6,105 nt of DNA from Clostridia bacterium (GCA_017500745.1 JAFVYE010000018.1:1-6105), one strand, 5' to 3'. Positions 1-5,736 are shown, counted from the first letter of the stretch. Notes: a model not told the origin generated them from the letters alone. Numbers and translations are program-made.

Positions 1-614
1 ACCCAACCTTTTTCAAAGTAAGCCATAAATCCTACTGCTTGAAAAACGAAAGAGGCTATCATTACGAGCAGGATAGAAAGAACGAACACGTAAACTATAA
101 AGGACGTACCGCATCTATCGTGATGTTTATCGCTCTTCATTACGTTATCAACGGTCAACTCCAACTCGTTTTCATAGCAAGAAATCGTCTTATGTTCCGC
201 GCCGTGATACATAAATACCCGACGAATATCTTGCATTTTGGATATACTTATAAAATAGCCTATTATAATGAGAATTTTTGCAACTTCCTGCACGGCAATC
301 TTTGCAAACGGCGACAGGGTAGTAGAAAAAATTCCGTTTATCCATTCGGGAATATAGGTGGGCAGTATAACGAACATTGCAACCGCCAACAAAATACCCA
401 CAAACACGGAAAAAACCAACGCGCCTTTCAACGTGTTGTCGTCACAGTCAATTGCGCTTGCAACACAAGCGGTGTAGCATTGACCACACTCTTTGCAGAG
501 GGTGTCATCAATTTCGTAGTATTGATCTTCAAGGTGATGATGGATGCTGTCAAAGGGGCACACAAAGGAGCAATAGCCACAATCAACACATTTTTCACGA
601 TTAATTTTGTACAT
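1..614 (-). CDS. Ferredoxin (2x[4Fe-4S]) fused to DUF1385/YqhQ-like membrane domain, 3'-truncated by window edge
   Basis: Translating the complement from ATG at 614 gives 204 codons without a stop, running off the window edge. Residues 9-20 hold a CxxCxxCxxxCP iron-sulfur motif (C9, C12, C15, C19) and residues 40-51 a second one (C40, C43, C46, C50), so the N-terminal ~57 residues form a bacterial-type 2x[4Fe-4S] ferredoxin domain. Hydrophobic segments follow at about 64-85 and 104-124. Then come YHGAEHK (136-142), an E-x-E-L-T-V-D-N-V stretch (150-158) and RCGTSF (167-172), which I recognise as the conserved core of DUF1385 (YqhQ family), and a third membrane segment from 172. The usual YqhQ N-terminal half (GGQAVIEGVM-type motif) is absent and the ferredoxin domain takes its place. 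A GGAGG site six bases upstream supports the start. The function of DUF1385 is unknown; electron transfer at the membrane is inferred. Codon use (ATA, CGG, GTA, TTG) differs from the AOR operon, which may reflect lower expression. Confidence 0.9.
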   Translation of the reverse strand, partial: MYKINREKCVDCGYCSFVCPFDSIHHHLEDQYYEIDDTLCKECGQCYTACVASAIDCDDNTLKGALVFSVFVGILLAVAMFVILPTYIPEWINGIFSTTLSPFAKIAVQEVAKILIIIGYFISISKMQDIRRVFMYHGAEHKTISCYENELELTVDNVMKSDKHHDRCGTSFIVYVFVLSILLVMIASFVFQAVGFMAYFEKGW

Positions 615-620
615 AACTTG

Positions 621-625
621 CCTCC
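621..625 (-). promoter_or_regulatory. Ribosome binding site of the ferredoxin-DUF1385 gene
   Basis: On the minus strand GGAGG lies six bases before the ATG at 614. It fixes the start of the ferredoxin fusion, because the first Cys motif begins only nine residues later. Confidence 0.85.
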
Positions 626-633
626 ATACGAGT

Positions 634-661
634 ATTTTAGCACAGCACAAAAAAATGTCAA
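634..661 (-). promoter_or_regulatory. Sigma-A-type promoter for the ferredoxin-DUF1385 gene
   Basis: On the minus strand a perfect TTGACA -35 (complement of 656-661) is followed after 16 bases by a TAAAAT -10 (complement of 634-639) preceded by an extended-10 TG. The predicted start, near 627, leaves an untranslated leader of only about 13 bases that begins at the ribosome binding site. Promoter boxes were read by eye; no transcript data are available. Confidence 0.65.
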
Positions 662-730
662 TATCAAAAGGATATTTTGCAGTCTGATTTGCACAGAGCA
701 AATAGCACAAGCTGAATTTTGTCAATTCTC

Positions 731-758
731 TTGAAATATAAAATAAGTATGATATAAT
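731..758 (+). promoter_or_regulatory. Extended -10 promoter for the AOR-moaD-thiF operon
   Basis: TTGAAA at 731-736, a 16-base spacer, then a perfect TATAAT at 753-758 preceded by TG at 750-751 (extended -10). The predicted start is near 765, so the transcript would begin just before the structured leader at 774. It is divergent from the promoter at 634-661; the two -35 elements are about 70 bases apart in A/T-rich DNA. Confidence 0.75.
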
Positions 759-773
759 ATAAAAAAACATCGC

Positions 774-869
774 TTTATCCGATTCCGTTGTCCTACGGCA
801 AAGCTATGGATTGCGGAACGATTAGGGTGCAGGGCGAAAGGACTGTGCCTCCCGTTTGGAAAGGATAAA
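774..869 (+). ncRNA. Probable Moco/Tuco (molybdenum/tungsten cofactor) riboswitch aptamer
   Basis: The AOR leader folds into a closed multi-stem domain. The closing stem is 774-780 with 863-869 (7 perfect pairs). One arm is TTCCG 783-787 with CGGAA 814-818. It contains CCTACG (792-797) facing TATGG (805-809), which differs at one base from the canonical 11-nt tetraloop receptor, and is capped by 797-799/803-805. The second arm pairs GGG+TGCAG (825-832) with CTGTGC+CCC (843-853) and carries a GAAA tetraloop at 836-839. A GNRA loop facing a tetraloop receptor within a closed domain is what I recall for the Moco RNA class. A tungsten enzyme and a MoaD homologue directly downstream fit this strongly. 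The class call is from memory of the architecture plus context, not from a covariance search; Tuco is inferred from AOR being a tungsten-enzyme family. Confidence 0.72.
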
Positions 870-871
870 TT

Positions 872-896
872 CGGCAATAGAGCAATTGCCGTTTTT
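872..896 (+). terminator. Intrinsic terminator in the AOR leader (riboswitch expression platform)
   Basis: CGGCAAT 872-878 pairs perfectly with ATTGCCG 885-891 around a six-base loop, followed by five T (892-896). It lies two bases after the aptamer closing stem and just before the AOR ribosome binding site, as expected for transcription attenuation. The 3' arm plus one T (886-892) can instead pair with ACGGCAA at 795-801 inside the aptamer, a candidate antiterminator. Confidence 0.75.
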
Positions 897-904
897 GCAC
901 GTAA

Positions 905-909
905 AGGAG
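905..909 (+). promoter_or_regulatory. Ribosome binding site of AOR
   Basis: AGGAG four bases before the ATG at 914, within A-rich sequence immediately after the leader terminator. It selects 914 as the start, and the protein from there begins at the usual AOR N-terminus. Confidence 0.8.
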
Positions 910-913
910 AACT

Positions 914-2815
914 ATGAGCACAAAATTTGGAGCGTATTGTGGCAAAGTTTTAAAGGTTGACCTCACAACTCGCAAGGTAGAGGAATATCCTTTTTCAGAC
1001 GAGGAAAGAGAGCTTTTCCTTGGTGGCAAAATCATGGCCGCCAAAATCGTTTATGACAACGTCACCGAAAAGATTGACCCCTTGTCACCAGAAAATATGC
1101 TGGTGATTACAACCGGTCCTATGAACGCAATCGGTGCACCTTGTTCATCCCGTTTCAACTGTTCAACCATTTCACCCTTGACTGGCTATTACACCTCCTC
1201 AAACTGTGGTGGTGACTTTGGCCTTCATTTGAAGAGAGCAGGCCTTGACGGACTCATTGTCACAGGCAAGAGTGATGAAAAGGTTTATCTCTACGTCACT
1301 CCGGACGGGGTTGAGTTCAAAAATGCAGACGCCCTTTGGGGCTTAAAGACAGGGGCAACCCAAGAGGCCATTCCCGAAAAGGGTGGCAAGTTTGTCATTG
1401 GACCCGCTGGCGAAAACCTTGTCAAGTACGCATGTGTCATTAGTGGCGAGCGTGCGGCAGGACGTGGCGGTGTTGGTGCGGTGTTTGGCTCCAAAAACTT
1501 AAAGGGCATTGTTGCATATGGCATCAAGTCACCTGCAGTCCATGACCGTGACAAGCTCCGTCAAGTCAACAAGGAGTGGACAGAGCGTCTCAAAGCTCAC
1601 CCCACCACAGGCAACCAACTTCCCAAGCTTGGCACAGCAGGTCTTGTCACCTCAATGCAAGCCAAAAATCTTCTTTCCACCCACAACTATCGCAGTGGCA
1701 AATACGAGCACTTTGAGGACATCAGCGGTGAAACCCTTCACGATGAGCACCTTGTGCGCAACTCTGGTTGCACCACGTGCCCCATCAGATGTGCCCGTGT
1801 TGTCAAAGTTGATGGCAAAGAGGTCAAGGGCCCCGAGGTTGAAACCCTTGGTCTGTTTGGTCCCAACATCCTCAACCACGACATTCAAAGCATCTTTGAC
1901 TGGAACTACGAGATGGATGAGCTTGGCATGGACACCATTTCTTGCGGAAACACAATTTCCTTTGCAATGGAACTCAATGAAAAGGGCATGTGGGACAACG
2001 GCCTTGAATTTGGCAAAATTGACAACATTCGTCAAATCATTGACGACATAGCACATCGCAGAGGCATCGGCGATGATCTTGCAGAAGGATCAAAGCGCCT
2101 CAGCGAAAAGTTTGGTGGCAAGGAATTTGCAATGAACGTCAAGGGCATGGAGCTTGCCGCATATGAGCCCCGTGGAGCAGTTGGTCAAGGACTTGGCTAC
2201 GCAGTAGCCAACCGTGGCGGATGCCACTTGAACGGAGGTTATCTTGTTGTTATGGAGGGTCTTGGACTTTCAGTCAACCCATACACAACGGGAGCAAAAG
2301 CAGGCCTTTGCGCCATGTTCCAAGATCTTATGGAAACTTGTAGCGCCGGTGGCAACTGCTTGTTTACAACCTATGCATTCTTCCCCATGTTCCTCATGAA
2401 CAAGCCCAACGGAATGATTGCCCGCATAGTCAACACTGTTGCAACCAAAATCGGCTTTGCAATTGCATTGATTTTGCGAGTTCCCACAGCTGTTGCAATG
2501 CATATGCCTTTCAACATGCTTCCTCACACCAAGGCAATCCAAGCAGCAACAGGCATGAAAATGACCTTTGGCAAGTTCATCCGCATTGGGGAAAGAGGAT
2601 ACAACTTGGAGCGTATGATTGACGTACGCCTTGGAGTAAGCTCAAAGGATGACACTCTCCCCGAGCGTCTTACAACCGAGCTTCAAATTGCCACCAATCC
2701 CAAGTCAAAAGTTCCTATTGACAAACTCAAGAAGAAGTATTACAAGGTGCGTTTCTGGGATGAAAACGGCATCCCCACAAAGAAACTTTTGAAGCGCTTG
2801 AAGATTGACAAATAA
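914..2815 (+). CDS. aor: Aldehyde:ferredoxin oxidoreductase family tungsten enzyme
   Basis: A 633-residue protein of the tungsten bis-pterin AOR family, which oxidises aldehydes to acids (reversibly) with ferredoxin as electron partner. The N-terminal domain is complete (G-rich 37-38, CSSRFNCS 77-84, SSNCGGDFG 95-103, AAGRGGVGAVFGSKNLK 181-197). The [4Fe-4S] ligands are C286, C289, C293 and probably C482, matching C288/C291/C295/C494 of the Pyrococcus enzyme. D335-x-x-G-x-D340 is the first pterin motif, E308/E310 fit the active-site Glu, and H438 in NRGGCH fits His448. The second pterin motif reads SAGGNC (477-482) rather than DxxGLC. A hydrophobic stretch of about 50 residues (487-540) follows C482 where Pyrococcus AOR is shorter. 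No signal peptide, so cytoplasmic. First gene of a coupled operon under the leader RNA. Family is certain; the substrate is not determined. Confidence 0.96.
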   Translation: MSTKFGAYCGKVLKVDLTTRKVEEYPFSDEERELFLGGKIMAAKIVYDNVTEKIDPLSPENMLVITTGPMNAIGAPCSSRFNCSTISPLTGYYTSSNCGGDFGLHLKRAGLDGLIVTGKSDEKVYLYVTPDGVEFKNADALWGLKTGATQEAIPEKGGKFVIGPAGENLVKYACVISGERAAGRGGVGAVFGSKNLKGIVAYGIKSPAVHDRDKLRQVNKEWTERLKAHPTTGNQLPKLGTAGLVTSMQAKNLLSTHNYRSGKYEHFEDISGETLHDEHLVRNSGCTTCPIRCARVVKVDGKEVKGPEVETLGLFGPNILNHDIQSIFDWNYEMDELGMDTISCGNTISFAMELNEKGMWDNGLEFGKIDNIRQIIDDIAHRRGIGDDLAEGSKRLSEKFGGKEFAMNVKGMELAAYEPRGAVGQGLGYAVANRGGCHLNGGYLVVMEGLGLSVNPYTTGAKAGLCAMFQDLMETCSAGGNCLFTTYAFFPMFLMNKPNGMIARIVNTVATKIGFAIALILRVPTAVAMHMPFNMLPHTKAIQAATGMKMTFGKFIRIGERGYNLERMIDVRLGVSSKDDTLPERLTTELQIATNPKSKVPIDKLKKKYYKVRFWDENGIPTKKLLKRLKIDK

Positions 2816-3060
2816 TGGTCACAGTAAAACTCTTTGGCACAGCAAGACTCAAATTCAACGAGAAAGAAGTTCAAGTTGAAGCATCAACCGTAAAGGAACT
2901 TACGGTTGTTCTTGCTGAAAGATATGGTGTCAAAGCCAAAGACCTAAGGCAATTTTTGATATTTGTAAACGACAGCAACATCACGGCACTCAAGATGTTC
3001 CGCACAAAGCTCAATGACGGAGACGTCATCATGTTGTTGTCCCCTGCATCAGGTGGTTGA
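2815..3060 (+). CDS. moaD: MoaD/ThiS-type small sulfur-carrier protein
   Basis: An 81-residue protein with the ubiquitin-like MoaD/ThiS pattern: VTVKLFGTAR at 2-11, a K-E-L helix near 27-37, NDGDVIMLLSPASGG at 67-81. It ends in the required Gly-Gly (80-81), which is adenylated and then thiocarboxylated to supply the dithiolene sulfurs of molybdopterin. Its ATG overlaps the AOR stop by one base (TAATG). There is no strong Shine-Dalgarno of its own, so translational coupling to AOR is likely. Sitting between a tungsten enzyme and an E1-like gene, it probably makes the pterin used for tungsten cofactor. The SPASGG tail favours MoaD over ThiS, but a dual role cannot be excluded from sequence. Confidence 0.9.
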   Translation: MVTVKLFGTARLKFNEKEVQVEASTVKELTVVLAERYGVKAKDLRQFLIFVNDSNITALKMFRTKLNDGDVIMLLSPASGG

Positions 3061-3683
3061 TGGACAAACTCAAGGACAAAAGCGTATTGATAGTGGGCTG
3101 TGGCGGTCTTGGTGGCTACGTCATTGAAGAGCTGTCACGAATTGGCGTTGGCAAGCTCATACTTGTGGATGGCGATGTTTTTTCACGCTCAAATATGAAC
3201 CGTCAACTCATGGCAAAAGAGGAGACTCTTGGCAAGTCAAAGGTGGAAACCTACGCAAAGCGTCTTGGCGAAATTTCCAACTGTCAAGTTGAAGTGCACA
3301 GCGAGTTTTTGACCGAGGACAACACCCATCTCATTGACCAAGCAGACATTGTCATTGACTGTGTTGACAACGTGGAGGCACGCTTCCTCATTGCCAAGGC
3401 ATGCAAGGAAAAGGGCAAGATGTTTGTCCACGGCGCAATAGACGGCGAGGAGGGTCAAGTGATGCTTTGTCTGCCCGAGGACAACACCTTTGAAAAGTAT
3501 TATAGAGCAGTGGACGACACCCTCCGTCACGACACAGTGAGCTATGCCGTTGCAACGGTTGCATCCATAGAAGCCAACGTGGCAGTGAAGGCACTTCTTG
3601 GACAACAGGACAAGTTCAAAGGCAAGCTCATCATCATTGATCTTGAAAGCGTTTTTGTCAAAATCATTGATTTGGCATTGTAA
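3060..3683 (+). CDS. ThiF/MoeB/HesA-family adenylyltransferase, short zinc-less form
   Basis: A 207-residue E1-like protein expected to adenylate the C-terminus of the upstream MoaD. Visible motifs: nucleotide-binding GCGGLGG (13-19), D-G-D-x-F with SNMNRQ (37-49, including the conserved Arg48), K60 and K63 in the following GKSK segment, and CVDNVEARF (101-109) with the Mg-binding Asp103. It is shorter than E. coli MoeB (about 250 residues). It lacks the two CxxC zinc pairs and a Cys in the crossover region (residues 156-163), so it cannot form the acyl-disulfide seen in ThiF. I chose ATG 3060, which overlaps the moaD stop as TGATG and has AGGTGG upstream. A TTG at 3057 would add one residue. 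It is the last gene of the operon, followed by a terminator. MoeB-like function is inferred from context; HesA or ThiF labels are equally possible by family. Confidence 0.88.
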   Translation: MDKLKDKSVLIVGCGGLGGYVIEELSRIGVGKLILVDGDVFSRSNMNRQLMAKEETLGKSKVETYAKRLGEISNCQVEVHSEFLTEDNTHLIDQADIVIDCVDNVEARFLIAKACKEKGKMFVHGAIDGEEGQVMLCLPEDNTFEKYYRAVDDTLRHDTVSYAVATVASIEANVAVKALLGQQDKFKGKLIIIDLESVFVKIIDLAL

Positions 3684-3771
3684 TCAAAAGTCGCACAACA
3701 AAGTGTTTATGCATCAAAAAATGCTTGCTAAAACCTTTGTTTGACGCAAAAACAACAAATTGAATCAAAAC

Positions 3772-3799
3772 AAAAAAACCGAGATTTCTCTCGGTTTTT
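3772..3799 (+). terminator. Intrinsic terminator of the AOR operon (bidirectional)
   Basis: CCGAGA 3779-3784 pairs with TCTCGG 3789-3794 around TTTC, followed by TTTTT and preceded by seven A, so the stem can extend and also work on the other strand. The 88 bases between the thiF-like stop and this hairpin (3684-3771) are A/T-rich and show no gene or clear signal. Confidence 0.85.
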
Positions 3800-3804
3800 A
3801 ATAT

Positions 3805-3833
3805 AAAAGGCACTCAAACGAGTGCCTTTTTTT
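3805..3833 (-). terminator. Intrinsic terminator of the gldA-dihydroxyacetone kinase operon (bidirectional)
   Basis: GGCACTC 3809-3815 pairs with GAGTGCC 3820-3826 around AAAC. On the plus strand it is followed by seven T (3827-3833) and on the minus strand by TTTT then A/T. It lies 9 to 38 bases after the kinase stop codon, so it probably ends that transcript and backs up the plus-strand terminator just before it. Confidence 0.85.
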
Positions 3834-3842
3834 CAAGAAATT

Positions 3843-5666
3843 TTAGAGTGTTTTGATGTATAGTGCAAGTTCATTGAAGATGACGTCAAGTCCGTGTGCC
3901 CCTGCATCAGGGAAGCCGATGCTTCTTTCGCCAACTGTGCCGGCTCTGCCAAGAGTTGCAACGTGAGTCTTTGTGGCTTCTGCGCCCTCGTGTGCTGCTT
4001 GTGCGCCAAGGTCAATGCCTTCAAAGAGTGACTTGCCTTCCTCTGCGGCCTTTGTGAGCGCCAATGCGCAGGGCTTCAATGCGTCAACAAGGGTTTTGTC
4101 GCCAATGTCTGCGCCCTTGCCAAAGGACTTCTTGCCGGTTTCATAAACACCACGATTTGCTTCCATAAAGAGGAATGCAAGATCGGTGAGGTTGATTTCC
4201 TTTTTGCCTGCCATTGCCTTGCCTGCGTATTTGAATGCGCTTCCCCAGATAGGACCACTTGCGCCACCGCAGTATTCCTTGATGATTTCGCTACAGCTCA
4301 TAAGGAATTCGCCAATGTCCCCTTTCTTTCTGGTTGCCCAGTCTGCTTTGAGTTGTCTGAAACCTTTTGCAATGCTCATGCCAAAGTCGCCATCGCCCAT
4401 TTGGTCTGCTTCACAGAAGGGGACTTCGTTTTCAATGATGACGTCTGCCATCTTGTCAACGATTTGGACAAATGCTGCTGTGTTGATGGTTTCGCCAACG
4501 GCGGGAGTGCCTTCAACTTCATAGACTGCGTTTTCTTCTTCTGCCTCTGCAACAGCTTTCTTTGATGCTTTCTTTGCTTCGGGAGCAGGAGTATATCCAA
4601 GTGCTTTGCCGATTGCTTTGATTGCTTCAAGAGCGGCCTCTGCTTGCTCACTCATTGCTGCGCCCCAAGTGAGAGCAGGGGTGCTGACGGGATAGTCAAC
4701 AAGGGCCTTGAGCTCGCTGTCAACACGGAGGACGCTGATTGATGCGCCAGCCATATCAATTGAGGTCATAAAGTTGCCAACGATGGTGCGATGGACGTTG
4801 ATGCCGTCTGCTTGGATTGCCTTTGTGACGGAGTTGTTGAGGAGATAGAGCTCTTGGAGGGGAGTGCCACCAAATCCGTTGATGAGGAGGACTACGTCCT
4901 CGCCTGCCTTCAATGCAAGGTCCTCTTCAAGGTCTGTGAGGATGCGTCTTGCAAGGTCATCTGCAAAGGTGCCTGTTGAGTAGTCAATCTTTTCACGATA
5001 TCTGCCGGGCTCGCCGTGGATGCCAACGCCAAATTCCATTTCGTCATCGCCGATTTCAAAGGTGGGATGGCCAGCTGCGGGAACGGTACAGCTTGTAAAT
5101 GCAAAGCCAAATGAACGGACGTTGTCAATGACCTTGTTTGCAACACGCTTGACTTCGTCAAGTTCTTTGCCTTGTTCTGCTGCTGCGCCTGCGCATTTAT
5201 GCACGAGAACTGTGCCTGCAACGCCACGTCTGCCAACGGTGTAAAGACTGTCCTTGACAGCGATGTCATCGTTGACGTAAACTGCGTCAACCTTGATGCC
5301 GTCATCTTGTGCGTCTGCCATTGCATTGTTGAAGTTCATGCAGTCGCCAGAGTAGTTTTTGATGACGAGGAGAACGCCCTTGTCTGTTGCGCACTTTTTG
5401 ATTGCATTGTACACTTGCACTTGGCTGGGTGATGCAAAAACGTCACCGCAGACTGCGCAGTCAATCATGCCTTTGCCAACAAAGCCGGCGTGTGCAGGTT
5501 CGTGACCGCTTCCGCCACCAGAGATAAGACTGACTTTGTTGTCGTCAATGTCTTTCTTTTTGACAATCTTAAACTTTTCTACGAATTCAAGTTCGGGATG
5601 GGCAAGTGCCAAGCCGTGACACATATCATAGACAAAAGTTTCGGGAGTGTTCATTATTTTTTTCAT
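3843..5666 (-). CDS. dhaK: Dihydroxyacetone kinase, ATP-dependent, DhaK-DhaL single chain
   Basis: A 607-residue cytoplasmic kinase phosphorylating dihydroxyacetone to dihydroxyacetone phosphate. The DhaK substrate domain (about 1-335) has GGGSGHEP (50-57), KNYSGD (103-108) and GIHGEPG (215-221); His217 matches the histidine that binds the substrate covalently. A low-complexity Ala/Lys/Glu linker (about 360-382) joins the DhaL nucleotide domain, with GDGDFG (424-429), GGASGPIWG (467-475), GDKT (522-525) and GRAGTVGERS (573-582). Having both domains in one chain points to the ATP-dependent type known from Citrobacter and eukaryotes, not the PTS-dependent DhaKLM type with separate subunits. The spacing of D421 to D425 is one residue shorter than the D30-D35 spacing I recall for E. 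coli DhaL. AGGAGA lies nine bases before the ATG at 5666. It follows gldA by 70 bases on the same strand, forming a glycerol-use unit. Confidence 0.96.
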   Translation of the reverse strand: MKKIMNTPETFVYDMCHGLALAHPELEFVEKFKIVKKKDIDDNKVSLISGGGSGHEPAHAGFVGKGMIDCAVCGDVFASPSQVQVYNAIKKCATDKGVLLVIKNYSGDCMNFNNAMADAQDDGIKVDAVYVNDDIAVKDSLYTVGRRGVAGTVLVHKCAGAAAEQGKELDEVKRVANKVIDNVRSFGFAFTSCTVPAAGHPTFEIGDDEMEFGVGIHGEPGRYREKIDYSTGTFADDLARRILTDLEEDLALKAGEDVVLLINGFGGTPLQELYLLNNSVTKAIQADGINVHRTIVGNFMTSIDMAGASISVLRVDSELKALVDYPVSTPALTWGAAMSEQAEAALEAIKAIGKALGYTPAPEAKKASKKAVAEAEEENAVYEVEGTPAVGETINTAAFVQIVDKMADVIIENEVPFCEADQMGDGDFGMSIAKGFRQLKADWATRKKGDIGEFLMSCSEIIKEYCGGASGPIWGSAFKYAGKAMAGKKEINLTDLAFLFMEANRGVYETGKKSFGKGADIGDKTLVDALKPCALALTKAAEEGKSLFEGIDLGAQAAHEGAEATKTHVATLGRAGTVGERSIGFPDAGAHGLDVIFNELALYIKTL

Positions 5667-5674
5667 AAACAGAT

Positions 5675-5680
5675 TCTCCT
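5675..5680 (-). promoter_or_regulatory. Ribosome binding site of the dihydroxyacetone kinase gene
   Basis: On the minus strand AGGAGA lies eight to nine bases before the ATG at 5666. This favours the first Met over the internal Met at codon 5, which would be about 12 bases further away. Confidence 0.8.
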
Positions 5681-5701
5681 ATATTTGAGTTGTATAGTAG
5701 T

Positions 5702-5726
5702 GGAACGGCATCAAAGATGCCGTCCC
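5702..5726 (-). other. Intercistronic hairpin between gldA and dihydroxyacetone kinase
   Basis: ACGGCATC 5705-5712 pairs perfectly with GATGCCGT 5716-5723 around AAA; two more G-C pairs (5702-5703 with 5725-5726) stack beyond an A-C mismatch. There is no T-tract on either side, so it is not a normal terminator. It may stabilise the upstream mRNA end or be an RNA processing site, tuning the GldA to kinase ratio. Confidence 0.6.
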
Positions 5727-5736
5727 TCAATTTCAA

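Noticed and set aside
428..694. Minus-strand 88-codon open frame starting upstream of the ferredoxin gene
   Set aside because: It is in another frame over the same DNA; it reads through the promoter and ribosome binding site and lacks the Cys motifs of the real frame.
39..734. Plus-strand 231-codon open frame
   Set aside because: It is antisense to the ferredoxin-DUF1385 gene, whose complement frame has clear family motifs, a GGAGG site and a promoter; the plus frame shows no recognisable domain.
774..869. Cyclic-di-GMP (GEMM) or other riboswitch class for the AOR leader
   Set aside because: The GGCAAAGC-like string recalls part of GEMM, but the closing stem, arm arrangement and the tungsten/pterin genes downstream fit the Moco class better; no other class matched by eye.
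793..1044. Minus-strand 83-codon open frame
   Set aside because: It overlaps the structured leader and the first codons of AOR on the opposite strand and has no motif or ribosome binding site.
1509..2056. Overlapping open frames of 134-180 codons inside AOR on both strands
   Set aside because: They are compositional shadows of the long AOR frame, with biased Ser/Thr/Pro or Val content and no domain.
3057..3059. TTG start for the ThiF-like gene
   Set aside because: The ATG at 3060 is a better start codon, forms a one-base TGATG overlap with moaD, and differs by a single residue only.
3684..3771. Possible small gene or RNA between the thiF-like stop and the terminators
   Set aside because: The stretch is A/T-rich with no promoter boxes, no open frame with a ribosome binding site and no stable pairing before the terminator.
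4910..5326. 138-codon minus-strand frame within the kinase
   Set aside because: It lies wholly inside the dihydroxyacetone kinase gene in a different frame, and the kinase frame has all the catalytic motifs.
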